Under the pieces are notes generated by a model. That model was not told where the DNA came from. It did no database searches and saw nothing but the letters and a program-made list of their open reading frames with translations. A stretch of DNA of 64,000 nucleotides from Bacteroidota bacterium (lineage in GTDB: Bacteria; Bacteroidota; Bacteroidia; B-17B0; Aurantibacillaceae): the NCBI GenBank assembly GCA_016185125.1, contig JACPOC010000044.1, positions 1-64,000 of the forward strand. The letters are read 5' to 3'. This document shows positions 26,304-35,313 of the stretch, piece after piece (position 1 is the stretch's first letter; each line of letters opens with the position of its first letter). The position numbers and the translations under genes are program-made.

Positions 26304-28162
26304 ACAATTACAAGCGGAACTTTTATGTTATGACGTACACTTTCCACTGTGGTGCCCAATAAAAGATCTTTCAAAGTTTTATGTCCGTGAGTACCCATAA
26401 TCAGCATATCGCATTCGTTTTTATTAACAAGCTCAGGAATTGATTGTTTAGGATTGCCATACCCTAATTTAATTTCAGCAGAAATACCTTGTTGCTGAAG
26501 CTGAACCTGATACTGTTTCAGCTTTTGAAAATCTTCTTCCCTCTCAAGATCAAAAGCATCCTCGCCATAAACAACAGCGTTGGTGCTTTCTAAAACATGT
26601 ATCAGTACCAAAACAGTTTCTATACTTCCTATTTGAATAGCTCTGCTAATAGCTTTATTATCACTGGAACTGAAATCAACAGTTACCGCTATTCGCTTAA
26701 ATGATTTTTCCTCACTAATTTGTAAAGGAATAAACCCTTCATGAAACTCTGTCTTTTTGTGCAGAACATCTTTACTTAAAAAAGGAAGAATAAAAACATA
26801 CAGCAACATTATAAAACAAAACACGCAAACCGGAACAACCGTAAAACTCATCAGCACTGCCGAATCGGAATTTGTTAAGGCCTCATGAATTGATCCGTAA
26901 ACAAGTTTAATGTTGAGGCTGATAATAATTAAAGCCGCTAACCAAGCAAATGTTTTCTGCCAAAGAGGCACAACAAACTCACCCATCTTTTTTTTATTAC
27001 TTACAAAATGTATTAAGGGGATAACCGCAAAACCTAATTGAAGGCTTAAAATAACCTGGCTTAATATTAAAAGCTTTCCGGTGGCGCTATCTCCAAAAAA
27101 TAAAATGGCAATTACCGCAGGAATGATAGCTATCAAACGTGTTAATAATCTTCTTATCCAAGGTTGAAGTCGTAGGTTTAAATAACCTTCCATCACCACT
27201 TGTCCGGCTAAGGTTCCTGTAACAGTAGAACTTTGTCCTGCGGCTATTAATGCCACTGCAAAAAGAATTGGAGCCAAAGTGCTTCCCAACATGGGTGCTA
27301 ATAATTGGTGTGCATCTTGAATTTCTGTTACTTCATGCTTGCCTTCCTTAAAGAAAGTGGATGCCGCTAAAATTAAAATAGCGGCGTTTACAAACAGAGC
27401 CAGGTTAAGCGCAATGGCACTATCAATATTATTAAACCGCAAAGCTTTTTTTATTTCAAGGGGAGTGCGTTTAAATTGGCGGGTTTGCACCAGTGAACTG
27501 TGAAGATATAAATTATGTGGCATAACGGTTGCCCCTATTATTCCAATGGCAATATACAATGCCTCATCATTAGCAATAAATGGTTTTAACCCGCTTACAA
27601 TTCCTGCAACAGAAGGCTTGGCAATCATTAACTCTATAAAAAAAGAAACCGCTATAAGCCCTACTAAACAAATAATAAAAGCTTCCAGTTTTCTTACGCC
27701 TTTGTTTAATAAATATAAAAGAATAAAACTATCCAGAACCGTTATGCAAACACCCATAAGAATAGATACATCCGGAAAAAGCAAATGAATACCTATGGCC
27801 ATACCAATTACTTCTGCAAGATCGCAAGCGGCAATTGCTATTTCGGCCAATACATATAAAAACAGATTAACAAAGGGCGGATAATTTTCGCGGCTTGCTT
27901 GGGCAAGATCTTTACCGCAAACAATTCCTAACCTTGCAGAAAAGCTTTGTAGAAGCAAGGCAATTAAGTTGCTCATTACCAATACCCAAATAAGGCTGTA
28001 ACCAAACTTGCTTCCGCCTGCAATATCGGTGGCCCAATTTCCGGGATCCATATAGCCTACGCTTATCATGTAAGCGGGGCCCGCAAAAGCTAATAGTCTT
28101 TTAAAATTACTTCCTTTTTGAGTGTTTACACTTGCGTTAACTTCTTCTAAGGACTTGCTCAT
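26300..28162 (-). CDS. Nramp divalent metal transporter fused to universal stress domain
   Basis: Residues 1 to about 460 are an Nramp (SLC11/MntH) proton-coupled Mn/Fe importer, with DPGNWATD in helix 1 and MPHNLYLHSS in helix 6, the two unwound metal-binding motifs. Residues about 480-620 are a UspA-type domain (FKRIAVTVDFSSSDNKA, GTHGHKTLKDLLLGTT), which keeps the G2xG9xG(S/T) ATP-binding pattern. The fusion suggests that nucleotide state or stress may gate metal uptake; this is inference. It is a single gene, convergent with the glycosyltransferase. No Mur, Fur or MntR operator or yybP-ykoY motif was recognised upstream. Confidence 0.93.
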   Translation of the reverse strand: MSKSLEEVNASVNTQKGSNFKRLLAFAGPAYMISVGYMDPGNWATDIAGGSKFGYSLIWVLVMSNLIALLLQSFSARLGIVCGKDLAQASRENYPPFVNLFLYVLAEIAIAACDLAEVIGMAIGIHLLFPDVSILMGVCITVLDSFILLYLLNKGVRKLEAFIICLVGLIAVSFFIELMIAKPSVAGIVSGLKPFIANDEALYIAIGIIGATVMPHNLYLHSSLVQTRQFKRTPLEIKKALRFNNIDSAIALNLALFVNAAILILAASTFFKEGKHEVTEIQDAHQLLAPMLGSTLAPILFAVALIAAGQSSTVTGTLAGQVVMEGYLNLRLQPWIRRLLTRLIAIIPAVIAILFFGDSATGKLLILSQVILSLQLGFAVIPLIHFVSNKKKMGEFVVPLWQKTFAWLAALIIISLNIKLVYGSIHEALTNSDSAVLMSFTVVPVCVFCFIMLLYVFILPFLSKDVLHKKTEFHEGFIPLQISEEKSFKRIAVTVDFSSSDNKAISRAIQIGSIETVLVLIHVLESTNAVVYGEDAFDLEREEDFQKLKQYQVQLQQQGISAEIKLGYGNPKQSIPELVNKNECDMLIMGTHGHKTLKDLLLGTTVESVRHNIKVPLVIV

Positions 28163-28324
28163 GGATATTAGTACCCTCTTTTATACTTTTTAACAAAACT
28201 ACCATTAGTTTAAATAGTATAAATTTATTTTTTGGTTGGCCTAAAATTAAGAATTTGAGACATTTTTAGGTCGGCTTGCCCGTGGAGAAGAAATTACAGT
28301 TAACAAATTAAAAAAAACAGCTCC

Positions 28325-28530
28325 TTACACTGCCATAATTGCATCTTACACTGCCACAATTGCAGTTTACATTAAACAAATTGCATCTTACACTGCCATA
28401 ATTGCTTCTTACAATGCCACAATTGCAGTTTACATTAAATAAATTGCTTTTTACAGTAAACAAATTGCATCTTACACTGCCATAATTGCAGTTTACATTA
28501 AATAAATTGCTTCTTACATTGAATAAATGA
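28325..28530. repeat. Tandem array of 21-bp repeats, 9.8 copies
   Basis: Nine full 21-bp units and one partial unit follow each other without gaps, starting TTACACTGCCATAATTGCATC. All full units share the TTACA start and an AATTGC block at positions 13-18. The middle alternates between CTGCCA-type and TTAAA-type sequences, giving a higher-order A-B-C order in units 1-6 (63 bp). One plus-strand frame reads a heptad like YTAIIAS, but it is broken by in-frame TAA codons and lacks a start. There is no spacer structure, so it is not CRISPR. A strong terminator hairpin lies 14 bp downstream. Confidence 0.9.
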
Positions 28531-28543
28531 TGTTTTTATAAAA

Positions 28544-28569
28544 AAAAGGCGGCACCCCTGCCGCCTTTT
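28544..28569. terminator. Strong bidirectional terminator hairpin
   Basis: AAAAGGCGGCA and TGCCGCCTTTT form a perfect 11-bp stem around a CCCC loop, with A and T runs on the two sides. It could stop transcription from either direction and insulates the repeat array from the operon starting at 29009. Confidence 0.9.
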
Positions 28570-28871
28570 ACACTAAAACATCACTTATACCTATAAATCA
28601 CTATACAGTAGGGGGTAAAGGTAAGCGTTTTTTATTAGGGTACAACATACAGGCTTAAATTTAACATTTTGTTTTAAATAAGGAGGCGAAGAAAAAGGTA
28701 AAAAAACCAATGATTGGTGTAGATTTAATATAATATTGTGTAGTTTAGCTTTTAAATGAAATAGTGAAAATAAAAAGAAAATAAATATATTTAAAACATA
28801 GCGTTTAGTTTGTTCCTTGTCGTGGAAAACTGGTAATTTTTAAAGACAAATGAGAAATAAATATAAATGCT

Positions 28872-28964
28872 CACGCAAAGGCGTGGGCTTTAGTTTATTC
28901 CGTTTGTCAGGTATACCAGTACCTCCACGGCAGAGTTACTGAATGTCCCACGCTGATTTTTTTT
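28872..28964 (+). ncRNA. Candidate structured leader of the secreted-protein operon
   Basis: GCGTGGG (28881-28887) can pair with CCCACGC (28947-28953), closing a domain in which CCGT (28900) pairs with ACGG (28927) and AGGTA (28909) pairs with TACCT (28920). The same GCGTG can instead pair with CACGC just upstream (28872-28876). Eight T residues follow the outer stem (28957-28964). Mutually exclusive stems next to a T-run look like a switch or attenuator. I could not match it to a known riboswitch. It ends about 45 bp before the start of the subtilase gene. Confidence 0.4.
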
Positions 28965-29008
28965 ATAAACAATGCTTAGGGGGCAAGCATACATTAAAAA
29001 CAAATAAC

Positions 29009-32000
29009 ATGAAATTCAAAATCCTCACACTTACATTGCTCACGTTAATCGGCTTAAACGTTAAAGGACAAGTAAAAACCCTTGTTAATAAAATAAGTGA
29101 AAGCATAACAGGTCAAAGCGATACCGGTAAAATAGCTCCTCTTAGAAAAGTAAACAATACTTATGTAGTATCATCCAATCAAAAAATAAGTACTACGCAA
29201 AACGATTTTAAAACCACAGCCCTTAATGGTAATGTTACTTCCTTGTGGGCGCAACTTTACAATGCTTCCAATAAAAAAGCACTTACTACAGCAATGACCT
29301 CCGATAACAATGGCAATATTTACATTGCAGGAACTACTTTTATAAACTCAAGTAATTCTCAGGATTTAACTGTTATAAAATATAATGCACAAGGTCAGCA
29401 AAAATATGTAAAGCACTACAACGGGCCCGGAAATAATTACGACGTGGCATCAGGTATAGTAACCGACAACAATGGAAATGTGTATGTAACAGGTGCAAGC
29501 ATTGGAAATTTCCCTTCGTTTTTAGATTATGTGACTTTAAAACTGGATAGTATGGGTATTACTCAATGGACTTCCCGTTATAATTTTTCAAACGGCATGG
29601 ATATTCCTACCGATTTACTCCTTGATAATTCAGGTAATGTTATTGTGTCCGGCTCAAGTGCTTCATCTTCTATGAATAATAATTCTGATTTTACCACTGT
29701 TAAATACAATGCTACAACAGGTGCGCAAATGGCTGTACAAAGGCAAAATAATCCGGGAACTGCAAAAGACATGGTAACGGCGCAAACCAAAGATGCCAAC
29801 GGTAATATTTATACAACTGGCACAACTTCTAGTGATGGAATCAATTATAACGTTCAAACCATTAAATACGATGCAAATATGAACCCTGTTTGGGTGAAGA
29901 CCTTTGACCCCTACGGAAAATATGATACAGGAAGCGATATTGAAGTAGATAACCTTGGAAATGTTATTGTTACGGGTTATGCAACAAAAACAAATCTTGC
30001 TAAAATGCTGATGGTATTAAGTTATAACTCAAGTGGCAACCTAAACTGGAAGGCTCTGAAAGATGTAAATGGTGAAGGTGTGAAAGTGGTTATTAAATCA
30101 AGCAATGAAATTTTTATTGGAGGAAATATTAATATTAACGGCAATCAGGATATGGCTATTCTCCGTTATAACAATACGGGTGGGCAGAACCTTGAAAAAA
30201 TTTATAATGGTGCTTCAAATTTAAAAGACCAGTTATTAGATATGCTCGTTGACGGAAATTTTATTGTAGTGAGTGGATTAACAAACAATGGAACAATAGA
30301 TCAGAATGTAACGATAAAGTATGAATATAAGGATTTTACTGTAATAAAAGATTCTACGAATACAGGTATGTTTTTTAATAAAAATGAGATAATTGTAACG
30401 TTTTACGAATCCGTACTTAAAATGACTACCATTAATAACCGTAACGTTGTTTTTGGTAATTTAAATGATTTTGTTGCGGATAGCACTTGTTTAAAAATAC
30501 AAAACTTGGTGGATAATGGATCTGGTGAAATATTACCTCGGAATTTTACTACAAGAAAAATATTCGAGCGGTTAATACAAGGCGATAGTTTATCGGTAAC
30601 CAGGTTGGGAGATACTATTAAAGTACCACACTTTTATTCAATGTTAGCAATTTCTTTACCGGGCACAATTAATACAAAATTAGTTGCTGATACACTCAAT
30701 ACCATTAAACCAGATATATTTTTTTCACATTTAAACTACTTAACAGTGGCTAATTCTGTTCCCAACGATCCAAACTATAATTCACTCCAGGCATCGTTAC
30801 ATCCAACCAGCACATATCCGAGCGCGCATATTAATTGTGAGCCGGCATGGGACTTCACAACAGGACAACCGCATGTCAGGGTGGGTGTGTATGATAATGG
30901 AATAGATGATAGCAATGCCGACCTTTCGGGTGTTCTTGTCGGTGGTGTAGATTTAACGAATAATGGAGGCTACAATGTAATTTATAATAACAACGGGCAT
31001 GGTACCGCAGTAGCAGGAATTATTGCGGGTAAACTTAATAATTCAACCGGAATTTCCGGTATTGCGGGCGGAGACGGCTCTATAAGTCAACCCGGAGTGA
31101 GTTTATACTCGATGAAAAGGCAGCATAATACTTTTGCGACAATGGCGGATACATACAATGCCATTGAACAGGGCGCTAGCGGCGCAAACCTTAACGGACA
31201 GGCTTTAAACATTATGAATCACAGCTGGGGTTTAAACAATCCAAGTTATGATTACGATATGGTAAGAGTGCTAAACTATGCTAACAATAATGGAGTTGCT
31301 ATAGTAGCGTCAAGAGGTAATCAGGGCACTACGGACTTAAACGCTCCTGCCACTACAAGGCCGCCAATTGTGATGTGCGTTGGTGCGACAGGCTATGACG
31401 GGCACTACCAAAATGGCACGAATGGCGACTCTTATTCCAGCAGTTACGGTGGACCTTTAGATTTTGTTGCTCCCGGCACTTCCCAAATTGTGAATACTAC
31501 TGGCGTGGGGGTTAATAACTATGGCAGTTTTACCGGAACTTCAGCGTCGGCGCCGCATGTGGCGGGTATTACGGCTTTATTAATGAGTTACAAAAATTAC
31601 GCTTCCCCTAATTGGAGTAACTTAACGCATGAAGACTGTGAAAATTTGATCAGGCGCACATGTACGGATTTGGCTCAAGCAACTCCTTATGGAGAAAGTA
31701 TCGGTTATGACAGCAAAACTGGTTCAGGCCGTGTGAATGCAGGCGCAGCACTAAACGCAATTGCATCTCCTAAATATAATATTCGGCATATCGATCCAAA
31801 TCATTATGTTTCGTCGTCTAGTACCGTATTTAATTTTGTCCAGCAAAATGTAAGCAGTACATGGCAGGGATATGGCGCTTTTCCGTTAGGTGTCGGCCTT
31901 TATGATGTTGATATTATTGAAGCGGTTACTACCTTGAATTATACTTTGCCTTCCAATGAAATTTATGTGGGTTCCTGGCCTTTGTATAAAGCTTCGAAGG

Positions 32001-32503
32001 GTGCGCCTTTGTACTCCGGAATTATAAGCCCGGATGATGAATCTTACGTTGAAATAGTAGGAACACCCAGTACGTCTCAAGCAGTTCTAAGGACATATCT
32101 TTATCATATAAAAAATTTAACAGGAGCGCCCATTAATTCAACTAACATGTATTATCCAAACGTAATGGCTAGTATAACCAGCGCATTCTCATTGTATACA
32201 GAAAACCCTACAATTAGTGTAAACTTGAACAAAATTACAAGTGACACTAAATATTTCAATGTGTATCCGAATCCAAGTAACGGACAGTTTATAGTTGGTT
32301 TTAGTTCTGAAAAAAATACAATAGGCAAATTAAAAGTGATTGATGTCGCGGGACGTACAATTTACGAAGAATCGAATTTAAATGTTTTATACGGTGTAAA
32401 TAGAATTAATGTTGCCACGAGTGCATTGGTTTCCGGAATTTATTTTGTAAATTTAGAAATAGAGGGTAATAAAAGCCTTGTCAAAAAATTGATCATTCAG
32501 TAA
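29009..32503 (+). CDS. Large secreted subtilisin-like protease with SBBP-type repeats and T9SS domain
   Basis: With ATG 29009 the protein has 1164 residues and a clear signal peptide (MKFKILTLTLLTLIGLNVKGQ). An N-terminal region of SBBP-like propeller repeats (TSDNNGNIYIAGTTF, VTDNNGNVYVTGAS, LLDNSGNVIVSGSS, VDNLGNVIVTGYA) is followed by an S8 domain with the Asp in RVGVYDNGID, the His in NNNGHGTAVAG and the Ser in GTSASAPHVAG. The C-terminus is a type A T9SS sorting domain (VYPNPSNGQF, SGIYFVNLEI, KKLIIQ). An upstream in-frame start at 28943 lies inside the folded leader and lacks a signal peptide. Its TAA overlaps the next ATG by one base. Confidence 0.95.
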   Translation: MKFKILTLTLLTLIGLNVKGQVKTLVNKISESITGQSDTGKIAPLRKVNNTYVVSSNQKISTTQNDFKTTALNGNVTSLWAQLYNASNKKALTTAMTSDNNGNIYIAGTTFINSSNSQDLTVIKYNAQGQQKYVKHYNGPGNNYDVASGIVTDNNGNVYVTGASIGNFPSFLDYVTLKLDSMGITQWTSRYNFSNGMDIPTDLLLDNSGNVIVSGSSASSSMNNNSDFTTVKYNATTGAQMAVQRQNNPGTAKDMVTAQTKDANGNIYTTGTTSSDGINYNVQTIKYDANMNPVWVKTFDPYGKYDTGSDIEVDNLGNVIVTGYATKTNLAKMLMVLSYNSSGNLNWKALKDVNGEGVKVVIKSSNEIFIGGNININGNQDMAILRYNNTGGQNLEKIYNGASNLKDQLLDMLVDGNFIVVSGLTNNGTIDQNVTIKYEYKDFTVIKDSTNTGMFFNKNEIIVTFYESVLKMTTINNRNVVFGNLNDFVADSTCLKIQNLVDNGSGEILPRNFTTRKIFERLIQGDSLSVTRLGDTIKVPHFYSMLAISLPGTINTKLVADTLNTIKPDIFFSHLNYLTVANSVPNDPNYNSLQASLHPTSTYPSAHINCEPAWDFTTGQPHVRVGVYDNGIDDSNADLSGVLVGGVDLTNNGGYNVIYNNNGHGTAVAGIIAGKLNNSTGISGIAGGDGSISQPGVSLYSMKRQHNTFATMADTYNAIEQGASGANLNGQALNIMNHSWGLNNPSYDYDMVRVLNYANNNGVAIVASRGNQGTTDLNAPATTRPPIVMCVGATGYDGHYQNGTNGDSYSSSYGGPLDFVAPGTSQIVNTTGVGVNNYGSFTGTSASAPHVAGITALLMSYKNYASPNWSNLTHEDCENLIRRTCTDLAQATPYGESIGYDSKTGSGRVNAGAALNAIASPKYNIRHIDPNHYVSSSSTVFNFVQQNVSSTWQGYGAFPLGVGLYDVDIIEAVTTLNYTLPSNEIYVGSWPLYKASKGAPLYSGIISPDDESYVEIVGTPSTSQAVLRTYLYHIKNLTGAPINSTNMYYPNVMASITSAFSLYTENPTISVNLNKITSDTKYFNVYPNPSNGQFIVGFSSEKNTIGKLKVIDVAGRTIYEESNLNVLYGVNRINVATSALVSGIYFVNLEIEGNKSLVKKLIIQ

Positions 32504-33480
32504 TGAAAACATATTCCGCCATATTTACTATTTTATTTTTACTACTTATTTTCTCCTGCAAAAAACCGGAGAAAATAAGTACTTTAGTTTCTACTCCTTT
32601 TCAAGAGATTTGTGATAGCTTGCCACCCGAGCCTCAAACAGGTTGGAATTATACTACTCCGAAAAAAAACCTCAATTATTCAAAGCCTGTTTATGACCCA
32701 CACGATAAAAACATTCTCTATTTTATCTCAGGTGACACAACCGGTAAAATTTTTCTCTTGTGGCGCTTAAATCGGTTAAACAATACCAAAAGCCTATTGG
32801 ACGACCGTGTATTAAATCACCCGCAAATAAACAACAATGGTTGGCTTGTTTATTTTAAGTTCGATTGGAATATTTATAAGATCAAGACTAACGGCGACAG
32901 CTTAACACAATTAACATTTGATGGTGACGCGCAATACCCGGTTTGGACAGGTGACGGCCAGTTTATTTATTACATTTCATCAGCCGGAGGTACGGTATAT
33001 AAAATGAATAGCAAGGGATCCGGTAAAATTGTTATACCCTCGGCTGGTGGAAGCGTATTTGCTACGGATACGTTACTTTTTTATGGCACGATGGACCCTA
33101 TTGCCGATATGATGGGCGTAAAAGAGCGGAATATGAAAACGGGTGTAGAAAAACAAGTTATTTTAACTGACGTCAGCAACACATCTCTTAAGTCTATTCA
33201 ACAATTTTTTTATAACGAAAAAACGTATAACTTTTATTGGTCTAACGGTTATGGATTGTATAAAAAGAATTTAATAACCAACGAACAGATAACTGTAATT
33301 AATAACCCGTGCTTTAAAACCAAATACAATATATTTTATTCTCTTTCGCCAATTACCGGGAAAATTGCAGCCACGGTAGTAAGCAGTAAAGTAGCTAATG
33401 AAATCGACTTTTATAGTGAGTATCATTTATATGAATATAACATGTATGGATATAGTCCGCAAGAAATCATAATTCCCTAA
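32503..33480 (+). CDS. Lipoprotein with TolB/PD40-like propeller
   Basis: The 325-residue protein starts with a lipoprotein signal (ILFLLLIFSC, Cys19, KKPEK). The body contains TolB-like propeller blades (DPHDKNILYFISGD, QINNNGWLVYFKFDWNIYKI, DAQYPVWTGDGQFIYYIS, GGTVYKMNSKGSGK). It is translationally coupled to the subtilase by a TAATG overlap and is followed after 11 bp by the delta-60 protein. A surface role with the protease is plausible. No enzyme motif is seen. Confidence 0.82.
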   Translation: MKTYSAIFTILFLLLIFSCKKPEKISTLVSTPFQEICDSLPPEPQTGWNYTTPKKNLNYSKPVYDPHDKNILYFISGDTTGKIFLLWRLNRLNNTKSLLDDRVLNHPQINNNGWLVYFKFDWNIYKIKTNGDSLTQLTFDGDAQYPVWTGDGQFIYYISSAGGTVYKMNSKGSGKIVIPSAGGSVFATDTLLFYGTMDPIADMMGVKERNMKTGVEKQVILTDVSNTSLKSIQQFFYNEKTYNFYWSNGYGLYKKNLITNEQITVINNPCFKTKYNIFYSLSPITGKIAATVVSSKVANEIDFYSEYHLYEYNMYGYSPQEIIIP

Positions 33481-33491
33481 ACTAATTTATA

Positions 33492-35033
33492 ATGTCTAAA
33501 ATATTCTTTATCATCCTTCTATTGTTATCTGCTGTTTTTAATGCTCAGGTACCCGGCGATCTTGATAATACTTTCGGAACAGGGGGTATTGTTAAACCGG
33601 TTATTGGTACAGGAAAGAACAGGGCAAACTCAGTCGTAGTTCAAAACGACGGGAAACTACTGGTTGGCGGTTCAAATTATATCGGTCCTGCTGCTGATTT
33701 TCTTGTAAGCAGATACAATACGGATGGCAGTTTGGATAACACATTCGGAACAGGCGGATATTCGCAAATTGATATCAATAACAGCGGTGATCTGGCTTAC
33801 TCGCTTGTGCTTCAAACAGACGGTAAAATACTTGTTGGCGGATCAACCGGAACCGGTGGATCCGTTGACGGTAATTTCGCTTTGTGCCGGTTAAATGCAA
33901 ACGGCTCACTCGATAATAGCTTTGGCGTCGGCGGTAAAGTAATTACCAGTTTAGGGCCAAATAGTGATATAATTCTCAGCCTCACCATACAACCTGATAA
34001 TAAAATAGTGGCAGTAGGGTTTACCTATGGCGCGCAAAACACTGATTTTGCAATGGCGAGATATAATGCTGATGGAACGCTGGATGCGGGTTTTGGCATG
34101 GCAGGCCTTGTAACAACTACTGTATCTGTGGCAGACGATATTGCATCATCGGTTATACTACAGCCTGATGGTAAACTTGTAGTGGGTGGTTATTATAGAA
34201 ATGGTACCTATGATGATTGTGTTTTAATCCGCTATAATATTAATGGAACAATAGATAACACTTACGGAGTGAATGGAAAAACATTAATATCTTTCAGTAA
34301 CTTTAATGATTATCTGCAAGACATGGTTTTACAAACCGATGGTAAAATAGTGGTGGCCGGCAGCCACACCAGCAGCGGATCGTTCAGTAATTTTGCCCTT
34401 GCAAGAGTTAACACAAATGGCACACTTGATACTTCCTTTGGCGTTAACGGTAAGATAACCTATGGTATCACCCAAACAATTAGTGGAGCGAGCAGCGTTT
34501 TAATTCAGCCCGACGGTAAAATTATTGCCTCAGGAGCCAGCAGTGTAAACGCTACTTTTGATTTTTGTATCCGGAGATATAACAGCGATGGTAGTGCCGA
34601 TAACACCTTTGGCGTGCAGGGAAAAGTAATGACGCCTGTTGGCAATAGCACAGATGAAATTATGGCAGCTGCCTTGCAAAGCGACGGTAAATTGGTAGTT
34701 GCTGGATATGCTACTGATTCTTTGACAGGAGTTAACACAGCACTTGCACGTTATTACACAGGTATTGTTATGAGTATAGAAGAAAATGCAAAAGAACTCC
34801 TTTATATCTATCCCAATCCCCTTAGCAATAAAATTACTTTGCAATTACCCAATGATTTTAATTACTCAAATTCCTCTGTTGAAGTGTTTGATAATTTAGG
34901 AAAGCAAGTTTTTATTTCAAGAGAGATAGAACAAAATAAAGTAATCAGTCTGGAATTTTTACCAACCGGTCTTTACCATTTCAAAATAAAAAATGATGAT
35001 TCGTTTAAGGTGTTTAAAATATTAAAACAATAA
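33492..35033 (+). CDS. Delta-60 repeat protein with T9SS sorting domain
   Basis: The 513-residue protein has a signal peptide (FIILLLLSAVFNAQ) and about seven repeats of roughly 55-60 residues with the pattern VLQTDGKILVGGS ... ALCRLNANGSLDNSFGVGGKV, the delta-60/DUF5122 beta-propeller. A full type A T9SS sorting domain follows (YIYPNPLSNK, DNLGKQVF, FLPTGLYHFKI, KILKQ). It is third in an operon of secreted propeller proteins. After its TAA the same frame continues into a further half of a sorting domain (35034-35147), described separately. The ligand of such propellers is unknown. Confidence 0.93.
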   Translation: MSKIFFIILLLLSAVFNAQVPGDLDNTFGTGGIVKPVIGTGKNRANSVVVQNDGKLLVGGSNYIGPAADFLVSRYNTDGSLDNTFGTGGYSQIDINNSGDLAYSLVLQTDGKILVGGSTGTGGSVDGNFALCRLNANGSLDNSFGVGGKVITSLGPNSDIILSLTIQPDNKIVAVGFTYGAQNTDFAMARYNADGTLDAGFGMAGLVTTTVSVADDIASSVILQPDGKLVVGGYYRNGTYDDCVLIRYNINGTIDNTYGVNGKTLISFSNFNDYLQDMVLQTDGKIVVAGSHTSSGSFSNFALARVNTNGTLDTSFGVNGKITYGITQTISGASSVLIQPDGKIIASGASSVNATFDFCIRRYNSDGSADNTFGVQGKVMTPVGNSTDEIMAAALQSDGKLVVAGYATDSLTGVNTALARYYTGIVMSIEENAKELLYIYPNPLSNKITLQLPNDFNYSNSSVEVFDNLGKQVFISREIEQNKVISLEFLPTGLYHFKIKNDDSFKVFKILKQ

Positions 35034-35147
35034 AAAATCGATTATACTCTTCAATCAACCATCGTAAATATTGATGTGAAAGGCCTTTACTTTGTAACTT
35101 TACAAAATGACACCGACAAATTAACTAAAAAGGTTATAGTTGAGTAA
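35034..35147 (+). pseudogene. Remnant of a second T9SS sorting domain
   Basis: Directly after the delta-60 stop codon, and in the same frame, 37 codons read KIDYTLQSTIVN, IDVKGLYFVTLQ, NDTDKLTKKVIVE and then TAA. This is the C-terminal half of a type A T9SS sorting domain: the G-L/I-Y-F strand followed by a TKKVIVE end. It has no start of its own. It is either a leftover from an exchange between paralogous cargo genes or a duplicated end cut off by the upstream stop. Confidence 0.75.
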
Positions 35148-35313
35148 TTCTAAAAAGAGGGCACTAAAATAGAAGTGTTTTTAAAGATATTACGATTACC
35201 TCGAATTATCCCCCCAAGCATGGTTCTGAAAAATTTGCACATCACAAAAGAATCTCATAAATTAGATGCAATATTTTTTTTAAATTTACGTTATAAACTA
35301 AAAACTAAATTTT

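Noticed and set aside
28325-28530. CRISPR array
   Set aside because: The 21-bp units are directly adjacent with no spacers, and no cas genes are nearby.
28872-28964. c-di-GMP-I (GEMM) riboswitch
   Set aside because: ACGCAAAG is present, but the flanking GGG and the second receptor helix with its tetraloop are missing.
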